A stretch of 64,000 nucleotides of DNA from Phycisphaerales bacterium (GTDB lineage Bacteria; Planctomycetota; Phycisphaerae; Phycisphaerales; UBA1924): positions 124,001 to 188,000 of the forward strand of contig CAJPFG010000005.1 of the NCBI GenBank assembly GCA_905339235.1, in the 5' to 3' direction. A program made the position numbers and the translations under genes. Below, one piece after another: positions 1 through 8,248 of this stretch; the first letter of the stretch is position 1; each line of letters opens with the position of its first letter. The notes below the pieces were generated by a model that worked only from the letters and a program-made list of their open reading frames with translations, was not told the origin of the DNA and ran no database searches.

Positions 1-603
1 CCGGGCTGGCCCGGCCCGGTCTTCGGCAGTTTCAACGCGAGCCGGAAGATCAACCGGGGGGTGATCGCGGCATGGGCGAAGATTCTGCACCGCGTGCCCG
101 GGTCCAGCATGATCCTCAAGTCCTTCGATTTCGCCGCGAAGGGGGCGATGGAGCGCATCCGCGAAGAGTTCGCGAAGCACGGGGTTGGCGAGGGCCGGCT
201 CACGTTTATGAGCGCCACCAAGTCGCTCACGGATCACCTGGCCCTGTACTCGCGCATGGATGTCGCGCTCGATGCCTTTCCGTACAACGGAACGACCACC
301 ACGTGCGAGGCGCTGTGGATGGGCGTGCCCGTTGTGGCGCTGCGCGGGGAATCGCACGCGGGAAGGGTGGGAGTCAGCCTGCTCACCAACGCGGGGGTGA
401 GCGAACTGATCGCCGCGGACGAGGAACAGTACGTGAGCCTCGCTGCGGCCCTGGCGGAGGATGCCCCGCGGCTGGCGGCGTACCGCGCGGAACTGCGATC
501 CGCGATCGCGGGCTCCGCGATCTGCGACACGCAGGGGTTTTCGCGACGCTTCGAGGGAGCGCTGCGAGCCATGTGGAAAGCGTGGTGCGCGCGGGGCGGG
601 TAG
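1..603 (+). CDS. O-GlcNAc transferase (SPINDLY/GT41)-like, C-terminal part, 5'-truncated by the window
   Basis: The frame is open from base 1 to a TAG stop, so the start lies outside the window. The visible 200 residues match the C-terminal catalytic lobe of GT41 (OGT/SPINDLY) enzymes: FGSFN near residue 9, a VPGS(S)MILKS strand, then DVALDAFPYNGTTTTCEALW with the TTTCEALWMGVPVV signature that binds the nucleotide-sugar donor, and a GxSLLTNAG helix. Family members transfer GlcNAc or another sugar to Ser/Thr of proteins and usually carry TPR repeats upstream, which cannot be checked here. It converges on the next gene with 3 bases between stops. Family assignment is secure; the acceptor is unknown. 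Confidence 0.9.
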   Translation, partial: PGWPGPVFGSFNASRKINRGVIAAWAKILHRVPGSSMILKSFDFAAKGAMERIREEFAKHGVGEGRLTFMSATKSLTDHLALYSRMDVALDAFPYNGTTTTCEALWMGVPVVALRGESHAGRVGVSLLTNAGVSELIAADEEQYVSLAAALAEDAPRLAAYRAELRSAIAGSAICDTQGFSRRFEGALRAMWKAWCARGG

Positions 604-606
604 GTT

Positions 607-2001
607 CTACAAGGGCTCCGCGATGAGCCGGTCCACGTGGCGCCACCATTCGCTCTGGAATCGGCACGCGGGGTCGAGAGCGCGCTTGGCGGCGAGAAAC
701 TCCGGCAGTCGGGGGTGGCATCGGAGCAGTTGTGATCGGGTGGCCCACCGGTGGTAGGTGAGGTAGAACGAGCCTCCCAGGTCGGCCGCGGCGTCGATAA
801 GGGCTCGTGCCGCCGCCTTCACGGGCGCGATGCCCGCCGGGGTATGCCGCACGAGCAGATTGAAGATCACACAGGCCCAGTCGCCCCGCGCCCAGGGCAG
901 GAACGACTCGTGATCCTGGCGGATGGCCCGGATGGTTCCGTAGATGTCGTCCACGCCGGTGGCGCGAAGCACCGCCCGCGCCGACGCGATGAACGCCATC
1001 AGCCCTTCGGGGGGCACGTACAGTTCCGTGATCATGAGCGACGTCGGGCCTTCCTGCGGCAGCGCCCTGGCGAGGAACTCCGCGTACGAGGGGATGTACG
1101 TCGAGAGTTGCATCGAGTCTGACCAGTACGTGCGTCCGTGCGTGTCCAGGTAGTGCCGGGAGTACCTCCGGAACGCCTCGCGCTTGTCGGTGTGGGCCAG
1201 GTGCAGCAGGGACAGCCACTGGCGTTCGTCCAGGTCCGCCTCGGTGCTCGGCGGCTCTTCGGTGCTGACCGGTTCGTAGCACGCGAACACGCCGCGCCGG
1301 AGGAACGAGTCATCCTTCGGGTCGATCGCGTACTGAAAATCGCCGTACAGGAAGCCCTGGTCGATCCTCCGCCACACGGCGTGCATGGCGTCGTCGATGT
1401 CGATGATGTCAACGTGTCTGCGCAGGCGGAGGCGGGGCCCAAGACGGATCGTGGCGTCGACGATCACGCCGAAGAGCCCGTAGCCGCCGCACACGAGCGA
1501 GAACAACTCGCCGCGCTCTTCGCGGGAACATCGCACAAGATCGCCCGAGGGCGTGACGAGCGTGAGGCACTCGATGTCCGAGATCAGGGGCGGCCGCGTG
1601 AGGCCTCGGCCGTGCGCGTTGGCGCTGATTGCGCCGCCGAGCGTCAGGTCGTCCGCGCCGGTCTGTTTCTGGCGGATGCCCCAGGGGCGTTCCAGCGTCC
1701 CGGTTTCATGCGAGGCCCGGATGATCGCCGGCCAGGCGGCGCCCGCGCCGATCCGCAGCAGGCCGAGATCCGGGTCGAGTTCCTGCGATTGGTCCAGTGC
1801 GGTCAGGTCCAGGTGAACCGTTCCCGCGCCGAACTGCTGGCCACCCATCGCGTGCCGGCCGCCGGAAATGGAGATGGCGGAGTTGGTCCGCGCCGCATCC
1901 TGAATCGCGGCGGCCACTTCTTCCGCGCAGGCGGGCCGAACCACCCGCTGGACTTTGGTGGCGTTTAGCCGGGAATGGACATCGTTGAGCGTGACACTCA
2001 C
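607..2001 (-). CDS. FAD-binding (PCMH-type) oxidoreductase
   Basis: A 464-residue protein with a PCMH/FAD_binding_4 domain in roughly residues 15-195. The FAD pyrophosphate segment SGGRHAMGGQQ lies near residue 46, followed by a second FAD-contact region (TLGGAISANAHGRG). The C-terminal half resembles sugar-lactone/alditol oxidases of the GlcD or D-arabinono-lactone oxidase type. Such enzymes oxidise hydroxy-acids, alditols or aldonolactones; the substrate cannot be read from the sequence. The start is a GTG with no clear ribosome site. It follows the Mrp gene on the same strand after about 100 bases, so the two may be co-transcribed. No signal peptide is evident, so it is probably cytoplasmic. 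Confidence 0.85.
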   Translation of the reverse strand: MSVTLNDVHSRLNATKVQRVVRPACAEEVAAAIQDAARTNSAISISGGRHAMGGQQFGAGTVHLDLTALDQSQELDPDLGLLRIGAGAAWPAIIRASHETGTLERPWGIRQKQTGADDLTLGGAISANAHGRGLTRPPLISDIECLTLVTPSGDLVRCSREERGELFSLVCGGYGLFGVIVDATIRLGPRLRLRRHVDIIDIDDAMHAVWRRIDQGFLYGDFQYAIDPKDDSFLRRGVFACYEPVSTEEPPSTEADLDERQWLSLLHLAHTDKREAFRRYSRHYLDTHGRTYWSDSMQLSTYIPSYAEFLARALPQEGPTSLMITELYVPPEGLMAFIASARAVLRATGVDDIYGTIRAIRQDHESFLPWARGDWACVIFNLLVRHTPAGIAPVKAAARALIDAAADLGGSFYLTYHRWATRSQLLRCHPRLPEFLAAKRALDPACRFQSEWWRHVDRLIAEPL

Positions 2002-2103
2002 GGCTAGATGTTAGTACAGACTATCTACGCGGTCATTCGGGCTTCCGGGCCGTGACGTACACCACGCCTGGGCTGATCTTTCTCAACGCGCTCTCGGCGA
2101 CGG

Positions 2104-3333
2104 TCAGGAAATCGTCAGCGTGGGCGTCGTCTTCCCCTGCCGAACGGCCGCCAGCGCTACCTGGCCTTCCAGGTTCGACACCAGCGAGTTGAACCGCTCA
2201 ACCAGTTCGCGGCCGGCGCGATCCATCCCGGTGAAGTTGGCCGATGGGTCGCCCGCGTCGCTGTTCACCCGGAGCGACATGGTGATGGGCACGCCGCCCA
2301 GAAAGGGCACGTTCAGCCGGCGGGCCATGTGTTCCGCGCCGCCGCGCCCGAACAGGTCGTATTCCTTCCCGTCATCGCCGACGAAGTAACTCATGTTCTC
2401 GACGACGCCGAGCACGTCGATGCCGAGTTGCTCGAACATGCGTGCCGCGCGCACGGCATCGTCCTGGGCCACCTTCTGCGGCGTGCACACCACGACCGCG
2501 CCCGTCAGTTTGAGCAACTGAGCCATGGTCAACGAAACGTCGCCGGTGCCGGGTGGCAGATCGATGATCAGGTAGTCCAGCGGGCCCCAGTTGGTCTGCT
2601 CGGCGAGTTGGCGGAAGGCGCCGTGGGCCATCGGGCCCCGCCAGATGAGAGGCTTGTCGGCCTGCACCAGGCGGCCGATGGTCATGCATTTGACGCCGTG
2701 GGCGTAGAACGGCTCGAGCACGCCCTCACGAACGACCGGGTCAAGGTCGGAGAGCCCCAGCATCGTGGGCATCGAGGGCCCGTAGATGTCTCCGTCCAGA
2801 AGCCCGACGCTGTGGCCTTTTCGAGAAAGCCCCACCGCCAGGTTGAGGGCGATCGTGGACTTGCCGACCCCCCCTTTTCCTGCACCCACCGCCACGATGT
2901 GCCGGATTGCCGATACGCCCGAGGCTTCGGGGTTCAGCCCGCCGATGGGAGTGTGTCCGGCGGAGACTTCCTGCTTTCGGGGAGTGGCTGGGCTTGGCGC
3001 GGGGGGGGGGCCTCCCGGACGGGGAATCGCCGACGACTTCCGTCCTAGCCGCTCCTCTTGGATGACCTTCCCATTGGCGTCCACGAACTCGACAATGAGG
3101 GAGTCCACGCGGTCCCCGGCCCGGGCGGCCGCGGCGTCCACGGTTTCCAATGCGCGCTCGGCCAACGACCGCCGCGCGGCCGCGGTGTCGGCGGGGTGCT
3201 GGAGCTTGATCGCGGCGTAGCCCTCGCAGGCGGCAACCCATACCAGATGGCCACCTGACACCAAGTCGCTTCCGGGGGCCGCGCCGGGCACGGATTTGAG
3301 TGCATCCGCGACGAACTGCTTCGAGAGTCCCAT
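2104..3333 (-). CDS. mrp: Mrp/NBP35-family P-loop ATPase (Fe-S cluster carrier type)
   Basis: A 409-residue protein. Residues 1-100 form a weakly conserved N-terminal domain in the place of the DUF59/MIP18 domain of Mrp proteins, followed by a Pro-rich linker. The ATPase domain starts at about residue 145 with the deviant Walker A GKGGVGKS (about 152-159), then DGDIYGPSMP and IDLPPGTGDVSLT (switch/Walker B). The C-terminal VENMSYF motif is present but is followed by VGDDGKEYDLFG rather than CPxC, so the usual Cys pair for a bridging Fe-S cluster is absent, as in several bacterial Mrp lineages. The family acts in Fe-S cluster assembly and transfer in the cytoplasm. It is transcribed divergently from the secreted protein at 3461. 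Confidence 0.92.
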   Translation of the reverse strand: MGLSKQFVADALKSVPGAAPGSDLVSGGHLVWVAACEGYAAIKLQHPADTAAARRSLAERALETVDAAAARAGDRVDSLIVEFVDANGKVIQEERLGRKSSAIPRPGGPPPAPSPATPRKQEVSAGHTPIGGLNPEASGVSAIRHIVAVGAGKGGVGKSTIALNLAVGLSRKGHSVGLLDGDIYGPSMPTMLGLSDLDPVVREGVLEPFYAHGVKCMTIGRLVQADKPLIWRGPMAHGAFRQLAEQTNWGPLDYLIIDLPPGTGDVSLTMAQLLKLTGAVVVCTPQKVAQDDAVRAARMFEQLGIDVLGVVENMSYFVGDDGKEYDLFGRGGAEHMARRLNVPFLGGVPITMSLRVNSDAGDPSANFTGMDRAGRELVERFNSLVSNLEGQVALAAVRQGKTTPTLTIS

Positions 3334-3460
3334 GTGTGCGTATCCCCTTTGCGGATGGTAGGTTCTGTGCGGGCCGGCGCCCGGGGGGAAACGACCCGCG
3401 GCCGCAATACCGTCCGTGAAGGGTCGTTTGATCCGATGTCATCCGAGTGAGGAGTCATCG

Positions 3461-4357
3461 ATGAATCGCACGACACGATGGATTGCGCCTGCGTTGGCGG
3501 TATTGACCCTGGCCGGGACCGTATTCGCTCAGAACACGCGGCCCGAACCCCCGCGCAAAGAGCCTCCGTTGAAAGGCCCGGCGGTGAAGGACGGCGGAGT
3601 GCCCGGGGAATACCGTTCGTTCGGAGGGGGCGGGAAGGGCGGCAAGGACCGCATGCAGCAGGAGACCCCCCACCGGCTGTTCGTGCGGGCGTTCGAGTCC
3701 GTGCGAGGGGAAGGCGTGGAGCCCGCGATCCGGCTTTCGGAGGAGCAGGATTCGCGGCTGGGTGCGATCGACCGGCAGTTTCGAGATGCAATCGAGTCGT
3801 ATCGCAAGGACCACGCGTCCGAAGCCCGCGAGTTGATCGCGAAACTTCCGCCCGCGGAGCGTCGGAAAGCCGCGGACCTGCTCGGAGGGCAGGGAGGACC
3901 CAAGCGGCCTCTCGACGGCAACAAGCCCAGGAACGGGCCGAAGGCGGACAAGCCGGATCGGGACAGCGATCCGATGCAGGCGATGGACCCCAAGGCCGCG
4001 GAAGACGCGCGTGCCCGGTTGAAGGAACTCCTCCAGGGGGCGCCCAAGCCCGCAGACACCCACGTCAAGATGTTCGCCGTACTGAATGAGGCTCAGAAGC
4101 CGGTTGTTGAGAAGGAACTGGAGCGTCTCAAGAAGGAAACACAGGGCCGCCGCGAACCGGGCAAGATCGACAAGGGCCTGGAAAAGGGGAAGGGATCTGT
4201 GAAGAACAAGCCCGGCGCCGACGCGAAGCCCCTGACTCTCAACGATCCGCGAATCCCCGAGCGGATGCGCGAGAGGATCAAGAGCCTCCCGCCGGAACAA
4301 CAAGCGGAGGCGCTCAAACGCGCATCTGAACGTCTCAGGAACAACCCGGATCGCTAG
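3461..4357 (+). CDS. Secreted Lys/Pro-rich protein of unknown function
   Basis: The ATG at 3461 is preceded by GTGAGGAG and begins a 298-residue protein. Its signal peptide (MNRTTRWIAPALAVLTLAG..VFAQ, cut near residue 24) argues against the in-frame start at 3416. The mature part is highly charged, rich in Lys, Pro, Arg and Glu. It holds helical segments of the kind RLSEEQDSRL and LNEAQKPVVEKEL, reminiscent of the LTxEQ repeats in CpxP/Spy-like or planctomycetal periplasmic proteins, though the match is too weak for a family name. It probably acts in the periplasm. A hairpin plus T-tract terminator follows closely, so it is likely a single-gene unit. Confidence 0.75.
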   Translation: MNRTTRWIAPALAVLTLAGTVFAQNTRPEPPRKEPPLKGPAVKDGGVPGEYRSFGGGGKGGKDRMQQETPHRLFVRAFESVRGEGVEPAIRLSEEQDSRLGAIDRQFRDAIESYRKDHASEARELIAKLPPAERRKAADLLGGQGGPKRPLDGNKPRNGPKADKPDRDSDPMQAMDPKAAEDARARLKELLQGAPKPADTHVKMFAVLNEAQKPVVEKELERLKKETQGRREPGKIDKGLEKGKGSVKNKPGADAKPLTLNDPRIPERMRERIKSLPPEQQAEALKRASERLRNNPDR

Positions 4358-4390
4358 CCGGGGCACCGAGCCCGAATTCGCCCATTCCCG

Positions 4391-4414
4391 CCGGCCGAAG
4401 GGCTGGGGTTTTTT
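4391..4414 (+). terminator. Intrinsic terminator of the 3461-4357 gene
   Basis: The hairpin CCGGCC-GAAG-GGCTGG (4391-4406, one G.T pair) is followed by GG and six T residues (4409-4414). It lies 33 bases after the stop codon at 4357, in the correct orientation. Confidence 0.75.
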
Positions 4415-4765
4415 GCTTGATTTGTTGTTTGCGAGTGCAGCGTGTTGCGTCGTCCTTGCGCGAGCGTTCGCAGCGCGTTCGTATCAATTCACGTTTGGAG
4501 CCCCATGCGAAGTCTTTTCGTGGAGGAGAACCTGTCAATCTGCGAAGGATCTTTGAGGGTTTGGGCAACTTTGTACCCGATATTCCCCCTATACTGAACT
4601 TGATCTCTCTCTCCTCCAGCGGGGCGCTGTCGAACAGATGGCGCCCTGCTTGTTTTTTTGTTCGACGCTTTTGCGATGCCTTCGGATCTGAGATCATCCC
4701 CCGGCGGGGCGTACATTTGAAAACGTCTTCACGCGAGACCGGCGTGGACGCGCTGAGGGTCCGCG
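4415..4765. other. 350-base intergenic stretch with a second terminator-like hairpin
   Basis: No convincing gene: overlapping short reading frames on both strands lack ribosome sites and family resemblance. It is noticeably less GC-rich than its surroundings. A TATACT box (4590-4595) is a possible -10 element without a well-spaced -35. About 27 bases downstream is the hairpin GGGCGC..GCGCCC (4622-4627 with 4641-4646), followed by seven T residues (4653-4659). This could be a short terminated leader or small RNA ahead of the epimerase gene, or a second terminator. Confidence 0.35.
4622..4659 (+). terminator. Terminator-like hairpin with T7 tract
   Basis: Six-base-pair stem GGGCGC/GCGCCC with a 13-base loop, then CTGCTTG and TTTTTTT. 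It sits 107 bases upstream of the epimerase start, so it would act on a transcript started within the intergenic region or on readthrough from the upstream gene. Confidence 0.5.
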
Positions 4766-5728
4766 ATGACGAAGGCTCCAATTCTCATCACCGGCGCTGC
4801 CGGGTTTATCGGTTCGCACGTCGCCCAGGCCGTGGTTCGCATGGGCGGGCGAGTGGTCGGTGTTGACAACTTGGATCCGTTCTACCCGCGCTCGTGCAAA
4901 GAGGCCAACCTTCGCGAACTCGCGGCGTCCGCATCATTCGAGTTTGTGGAGTCGGACATCGCCGACGCCCGTGCGATGAGGGGCGTCTTCGGCCGCGTTC
5001 GTCCCGCCGGCGTGATCCACCTCGCGGCGAAAGCCGGTGTCCGCCCGAGCATCGCCGATCCGGTTGGGTATGCACACGCGAACATCACTGGCACGGCGGT
5101 CATCCAGCAGGCCGCGGCGGAGTCCGGGTGCGATCGCCTGGTTGTCGCGTCGTCCAGCAGCGTGTACGGCAACTCTCTAACGGCACCCTTCAGCGAGACG
5201 CAGGATGTCAACGAGCCGATCAGCCCGTACGCCGCGACCAAGCGGGCCACGGAGTTGATCGGGCACACACACTGGAAACTCACGGGGATGCCCACGGCCG
5301 AACTGCGGTTTTTCACCGTCTACGGGCCGCGCCAGCGCCCGGACCTGGCGATCGCGAAGTTCCTCGGGGCGGTTGCGAAGGGTGAGCCCGTCACGTTGTT
5401 CGGCGACGGCTCGATGAGCCGCGACTACACCTACATCGATGACATCGTCGCGGGCGTGCTCGCGGCGTACGACCGGATCCCGGCGCACGGCTACCGTGTG
5501 TGGAACCTTGGTGGAAACCACCCCGTGGCGCTGGGCGAGATGCTGGCGACGGTTGAGCGCGTGGTGGGAAAGAAGGCGGTGGTCAAGCGCGGGCCGATGC
5601 AGCCGGGCGACGTGCTGCGAACGTGGGCCGACCTGACGCGGTCGAGCGCCGAACTGGGGTACTCCCCGCGCACGCCGTTCGAAGAGGGCGTTGAGAAGCA
5701 ATGGGCTTGGCTGAAGGCCGAGCGATGA
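4766..5728 (+). CDS. NAD-dependent nucleotide-sugar epimerase (UDP-glucuronate 4-epimerase-like)
   Basis: A 320-residue extended short-chain dehydrogenase. The Rossmann motif GAAGFIGSH lies near residue 10, followed by the HLAAKAGVRPS segment, SSSSVYG, and the catalytic YAATK (Tyr-x3-Lys) near residue 150. The AGVRPS segment and overall length resemble UDP-glucuronate 4-epimerases and related UDP-sugar epimerases, which make precursors for surface polysaccharide; the exact substrate is inferred. The stop codon sits just before the next small gene (5747), suggesting co-transcription. Cytoplasmic. Confidence 0.9.
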   Translation: MTKAPILITGAAGFIGSHVAQAVVRMGGRVVGVDNLDPFYPRSCKEANLRELAASASFEFVESDIADARAMRGVFGRVRPAGVIHLAAKAGVRPSIADPVGYAHANITGTAVIQQAAAESGCDRLVVASSSSVYGNSLTAPFSETQDVNEPISPYAATKRATELIGHTHWKLTGMPTAELRFFTVYGPRQRPDLAIAKFLGAVAKGEPVTLFGDGSMSRDYTYIDDIVAGVLAAYDRIPAHGYRVWNLGGNHPVALGEMLATVERVVGKKAVVKRGPMQPGDVLRTWADLTRSSAELGYSPRTPFEEGVEKQWAWLKAER

Positions 5729-5746
5729 ATGGTCGGAGGAGGACCC

Positions 5747-6214
5747 ATGGCCGACGAACCCCGCATCCAGGACCTGAGCCAGGACGAGCAGGAACTGATC
5801 GCCGCGCGCCAGGCTCAATGGGTGTTGTTCCTCGAGCGCGCCGGGATCGAACCCTCCGGCGATGAGGATTCGCCGGAACTCTCCGATCACCTCGTCCGGT
5901 GGTGGCACCGGCAGAAGGAGGGTGAGCGCCCGGATGCGAACGACGTGGTCTGGAGCATCGGAGCCGTGATCGGGGACATACTCACGGAGATACTGCCGCT
6001 GGAGTGGAAACTCGTGATCGACGCCGACGGTGCCGAGATGGCGCTGGTGGGCCAGGACACCGACGGCAACGACGTGACGGTGTTCATCATCCACGCGATC
6101 GCGAAGCGCTTCGGGGGTCATCCCGATGGCTTTGTGGTCGATTTCCTCAACGGCCTCATCGAGCCGCTGGCGCAGCGATTCGGGCTGGAGCCGCCCGACG
6201 AGGAGCCCGCCTAG
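5747..6214 (+). CDS. Conserved hypothetical acidic protein
   Basis: A 155-residue acidic protein (MADEPRIQDLSQ..). The start at 5747 is chosen over an in-frame ATG at 5729 because GGAGGAGG ends five bases before 5747. It has no signal peptide, membrane segment or recognisable domain; the middle (VIGDILTEILPLEWKLVIDADG) looks like an alpha/beta fold, and the C-terminus is a helix ending in EEPA. It follows the epimerase after 18 bases and is probably co-transcribed. Its 3' end overlaps the last 4 bases of nrfA on the other strand. Function unknown. Confidence 0.75.
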   Translation: MADEPRIQDLSQDEQELIAARQAQWVLFLERAGIEPSGDEDSPELSDHLVRWWHRQKEGERPDANDVVWSIGAVIGDILTEILPLEWKLVIDADGAEMALVGQDTDGNDVTVFIIHAIAKRFGGHPDGFVVDFLNGLIEPLAQRFGLEPPDEEPA

Positions 6215-7641
6215 TCCGGTCGTCCGGCCGCCTGCGTCGCCTGGAGTTGCGCCTGCCGGGCGAAATCGATGCCTTCTCCCAGGATCCGCGCCGCCTCCTG
6301 CGGCGCGTGGAAGCCCATGCTGTTCTCGGCGTTGACGAAGTCCACGCGGAACTGGGCCTTTCGCTGCAGCAGCCGCGCCTGCTTGAGGTTGTCGTCGCCG
6401 GCGCCGGCCTTCTGGGCGCGAGTGATCTCGTAGATCGCATCGACCATCGCGCTTTCGGCGCGTTGGAGGAGGTCGGAAGTGCGGTCCTGGATAGCCTCCA
6501 CGCGCGACTTGATCTCGGTTTCCGAATACGGGTGGCAGGTCTGGCAGGCATGGGCGATGTTGAGCATGGGGCTGCGCACGTGGTGATCGCTCACCTTGAT
6601 CGCCCCCTGCCGCATGTACGGCATGTGGCAATCGGCGCACGCCACGCCGCTGCGGGCGTGGATCCCCTGCGACCACATCTCGAACTCGGGGTGCTGGGCC
6701 TTGAGGACCTTCGCGCCGCTCTCGGCGTGGGTCCAGTCGGAGTATTCCTGGTCGTCGTAGTACTGCTCGATCTGATCGATCTTGAGGCCGCGGTGCCAGG
6801 GGTAGGTGAGCACCTTTCCTTCGCCCTTGAAGTAGTATTCGACGTGGCACTGCCCGCAGGCCATGGAGCGCATTTCCTGTCGCGACGCGTCGGCGTTGGG
6901 GTCATAGTCGCGCGTCCGCGGGCCCTTGCGCCAGAGTTCGATGCTGGGAAGGTGGGGAACCGGGTCGCTGCTCTTCGCCAGCGCCGCGATGCCGTTGAGA
7001 AACCCCGGGCGTGTCACCCGCAGGCGCATGCTCGCGGGGTCGTGGCAGTCAAGGCAGGTGACTGGGTGCTGAACGAGCCTGGTGGCCTCCTCGTACGGCA
7101 TGGCGCACACGGCCTCGAAGCCCTTCATGAGTTGCTGCTTCCCGTGTTCGCTCGTGAGCGACTCCTCCACCGTACCCGGTGCTCCGTTCTGGATGCCCAC
7201 GGACCGGTACGCCTGCGTGACCGACGCGTGGCAGTGCAGGCACGCGCCGGGCTGCTTTTTCTGGGTGACCCGCTCGGTCTCGCGCTGGTCCGACAGCATG
7301 AAGGCGTGCCCACGCTCCTCGCGGAAGTCGATCGCAAAGGCATAGCCCGCGAAGATCGTCCGCAGGCCGGGGTCGGTGTCGAGTTTCTGGAAGTTCTCGC
7401 TCCCCCCGTACCGCGTGCGCACCACGTCCACCGTCCGCGAATACCCGTCGTGCTGGCGCGGGAAGTTCTTGGCCCACTCTTTGGGGTCCACGGTGGTCTC
7501 GGACAGATTCGCCAGCGAGAAGACCGTCTGTCTGGCCTCCTGCTTCCGTGCCGAGATGTTCTGGATCAGCAGCGCGATCGCGACCGTCAGCGCCGCGGCC
7601 AGAACGAAGATGATCCAGTAGACGGCCCATTTGGCTTTCAT
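6211..7641 (-). CDS. nrfA: Ammonia-forming cytochrome c nitrite reductase, CxxCH-type active-site heme
   Basis: Catalytic subunit of the pentaheme nitrite reductase, which reduces nitrite to ammonium with six electrons in the periplasm. The ATG at 7641 follows AGGAGG and gives 476 residues with an N-terminal membrane anchor (about 6-26). Five heme-binding motifs are visible: CLHCH (134), CLDCH (196), CGQCH (262), CADCH (335) and CQTCH (366). Calcium-site residues are present in VEYYF (Glu268/Tyr269) and KAQHPE (Lys314, Gln316), and the active-site His follows (His317). The first motif is CxxCH, where most studied NrfA proteins carry CxxCK. It follows nrfH after 8 bases on the same strand, forming an nrfHA operon. 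An upstream in-frame start (7695) lies inside nrfH and is less likely. Confidence 0.95.
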   Translation of the reverse strand: MKAKWAVYWIIFVLAAALTVAIALLIQNISARKQEARQTVFSLANLSETTVDPKEWAKNFPRQHDGYSRTVDVVRTRYGGSENFQKLDTDPGLRTIFAGYAFAIDFREERGHAFMLSDQRETERVTQKKQPGACLHCHASVTQAYRSVGIQNGAPGTVEESLTSEHGKQQLMKGFEAVCAMPYEEATRLVQHPVTCLDCHDPASMRLRVTRPGFLNGIAALAKSSDPVPHLPSIELWRKGPRTRDYDPNADASRQEMRSMACGQCHVEYYFKGEGKVLTYPWHRGLKIDQIEQYYDDQEYSDWTHAESGAKVLKAQHPEFEMWSQGIHARSGVACADCHMPYMRQGAIKVSDHHVRSPMLNIAHACQTCHPYSETEIKSRVEAIQDRTSDLLQRAESAMVDAIYEITRAQKAGAGDDNLKQARLLQRKAQFRVDFVNAENSMGFHAPQEAARILGEGIDFARQAQLQATQAAGRPD

Positions 7642-7649
7642 AGGTCCTC

Positions 7650-8162
7650 CTAGCGGCGGGGTCCATGCCCGATCCCGCCGTGGCATTTCACGCACGAAAG
7701 AAGATCACCTTCGGGCAGTCCGTGCCCGACAATCTCGGAGACCAGCGCCCCATGACAGCGGACGCAGTTGTTCTCGACCACGCGGAGGCTCCCCGGCGTG
7801 ATCCGGATGGGCTCATGGAAATCCTGGAATGTAAAGCCCTTGCTGTGTCGGTACCCGTGGTCCATCTTGGTCGCGTACTTGCCGACGAGGTCCTGGGGCA
7901 CGTGGCAGTCGTTGCAGGTCGCGTTGGCGTGGTGCGGGCTCTTCTGCCAGGCGTCGTACTGATCGCGCATGATGTGGCAGTTCACGCACGCGCGCGGATC
8001 GTTGGAGAGGTAACTGGACCCCTCGGCGTAGTCGAAGGCGAAGGCGCCCAGACCCAGGGGAACACCCAGCGCGACGGCTAACGCGAGCCCCGCGAGCGAG
8101 ATCGCACGACGCCGCGCCCCGACCGGCGGAGCCTGAGCATGTTCGGCCTGATCGGCTTCCAT
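7650..8162 (-). CDS. nrfH: NrfH-type tetraheme quinol dehydrogenase, small subunit of nitrite reductase
   Basis: A 170-residue NapC/NirT-family protein. A basic, Pro-rich N-terminus is followed by one membrane helix (about 22-45), then four CxxCH heme motifs: CVNCH, CNDCH, CVRCH and CVKCH. It anchors NrfA in the membrane and passes electrons from menaquinol to it. The heme-1 region ACVNCHIMRDQYDAWQKSPH is typical of NrfH. It is the first gene of a two-gene operon with nrfA and is divergent from the PLP enzyme at 8249, with 86 bases between starts for both promoters. Confidence 0.94.
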   Translation of the reverse strand: MEADQAEHAQAPPVGARRRAISLAGLALAVALGVPLGLGAFAFDYAEGSSYLSNDPRACVNCHIMRDQYDAWQKSPHHANATCNDCHVPQDLVGKYATKMDHGYRHSKGFTFQDFHEPIRITPGSLRVVENNCVRCHGALVSEIVGHGLPEGDLLSCVKCHGGIGHGPRR

Positions 8163-8248
8163 GTCGTCATGGTACGCGCCGGTGTTCAGGGCGAGATACG
8201 CTGCGCGGGCTGCGCCGAGCGCACCCCGTGAAGAACAGGGAGGCTTCC

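Noticed and set aside
4335..4866. Short open frames on both strands around 4335-4866
   Set aside because: They overlap terminators and the start of the epimerase, lack ribosome sites and show shadow-like composition.
5177..6850. 557-codon minus-strand frame spanning the epimerase and part of nrfA
   Set aside because: Crosses recognised genes in other frames and shows no domain.
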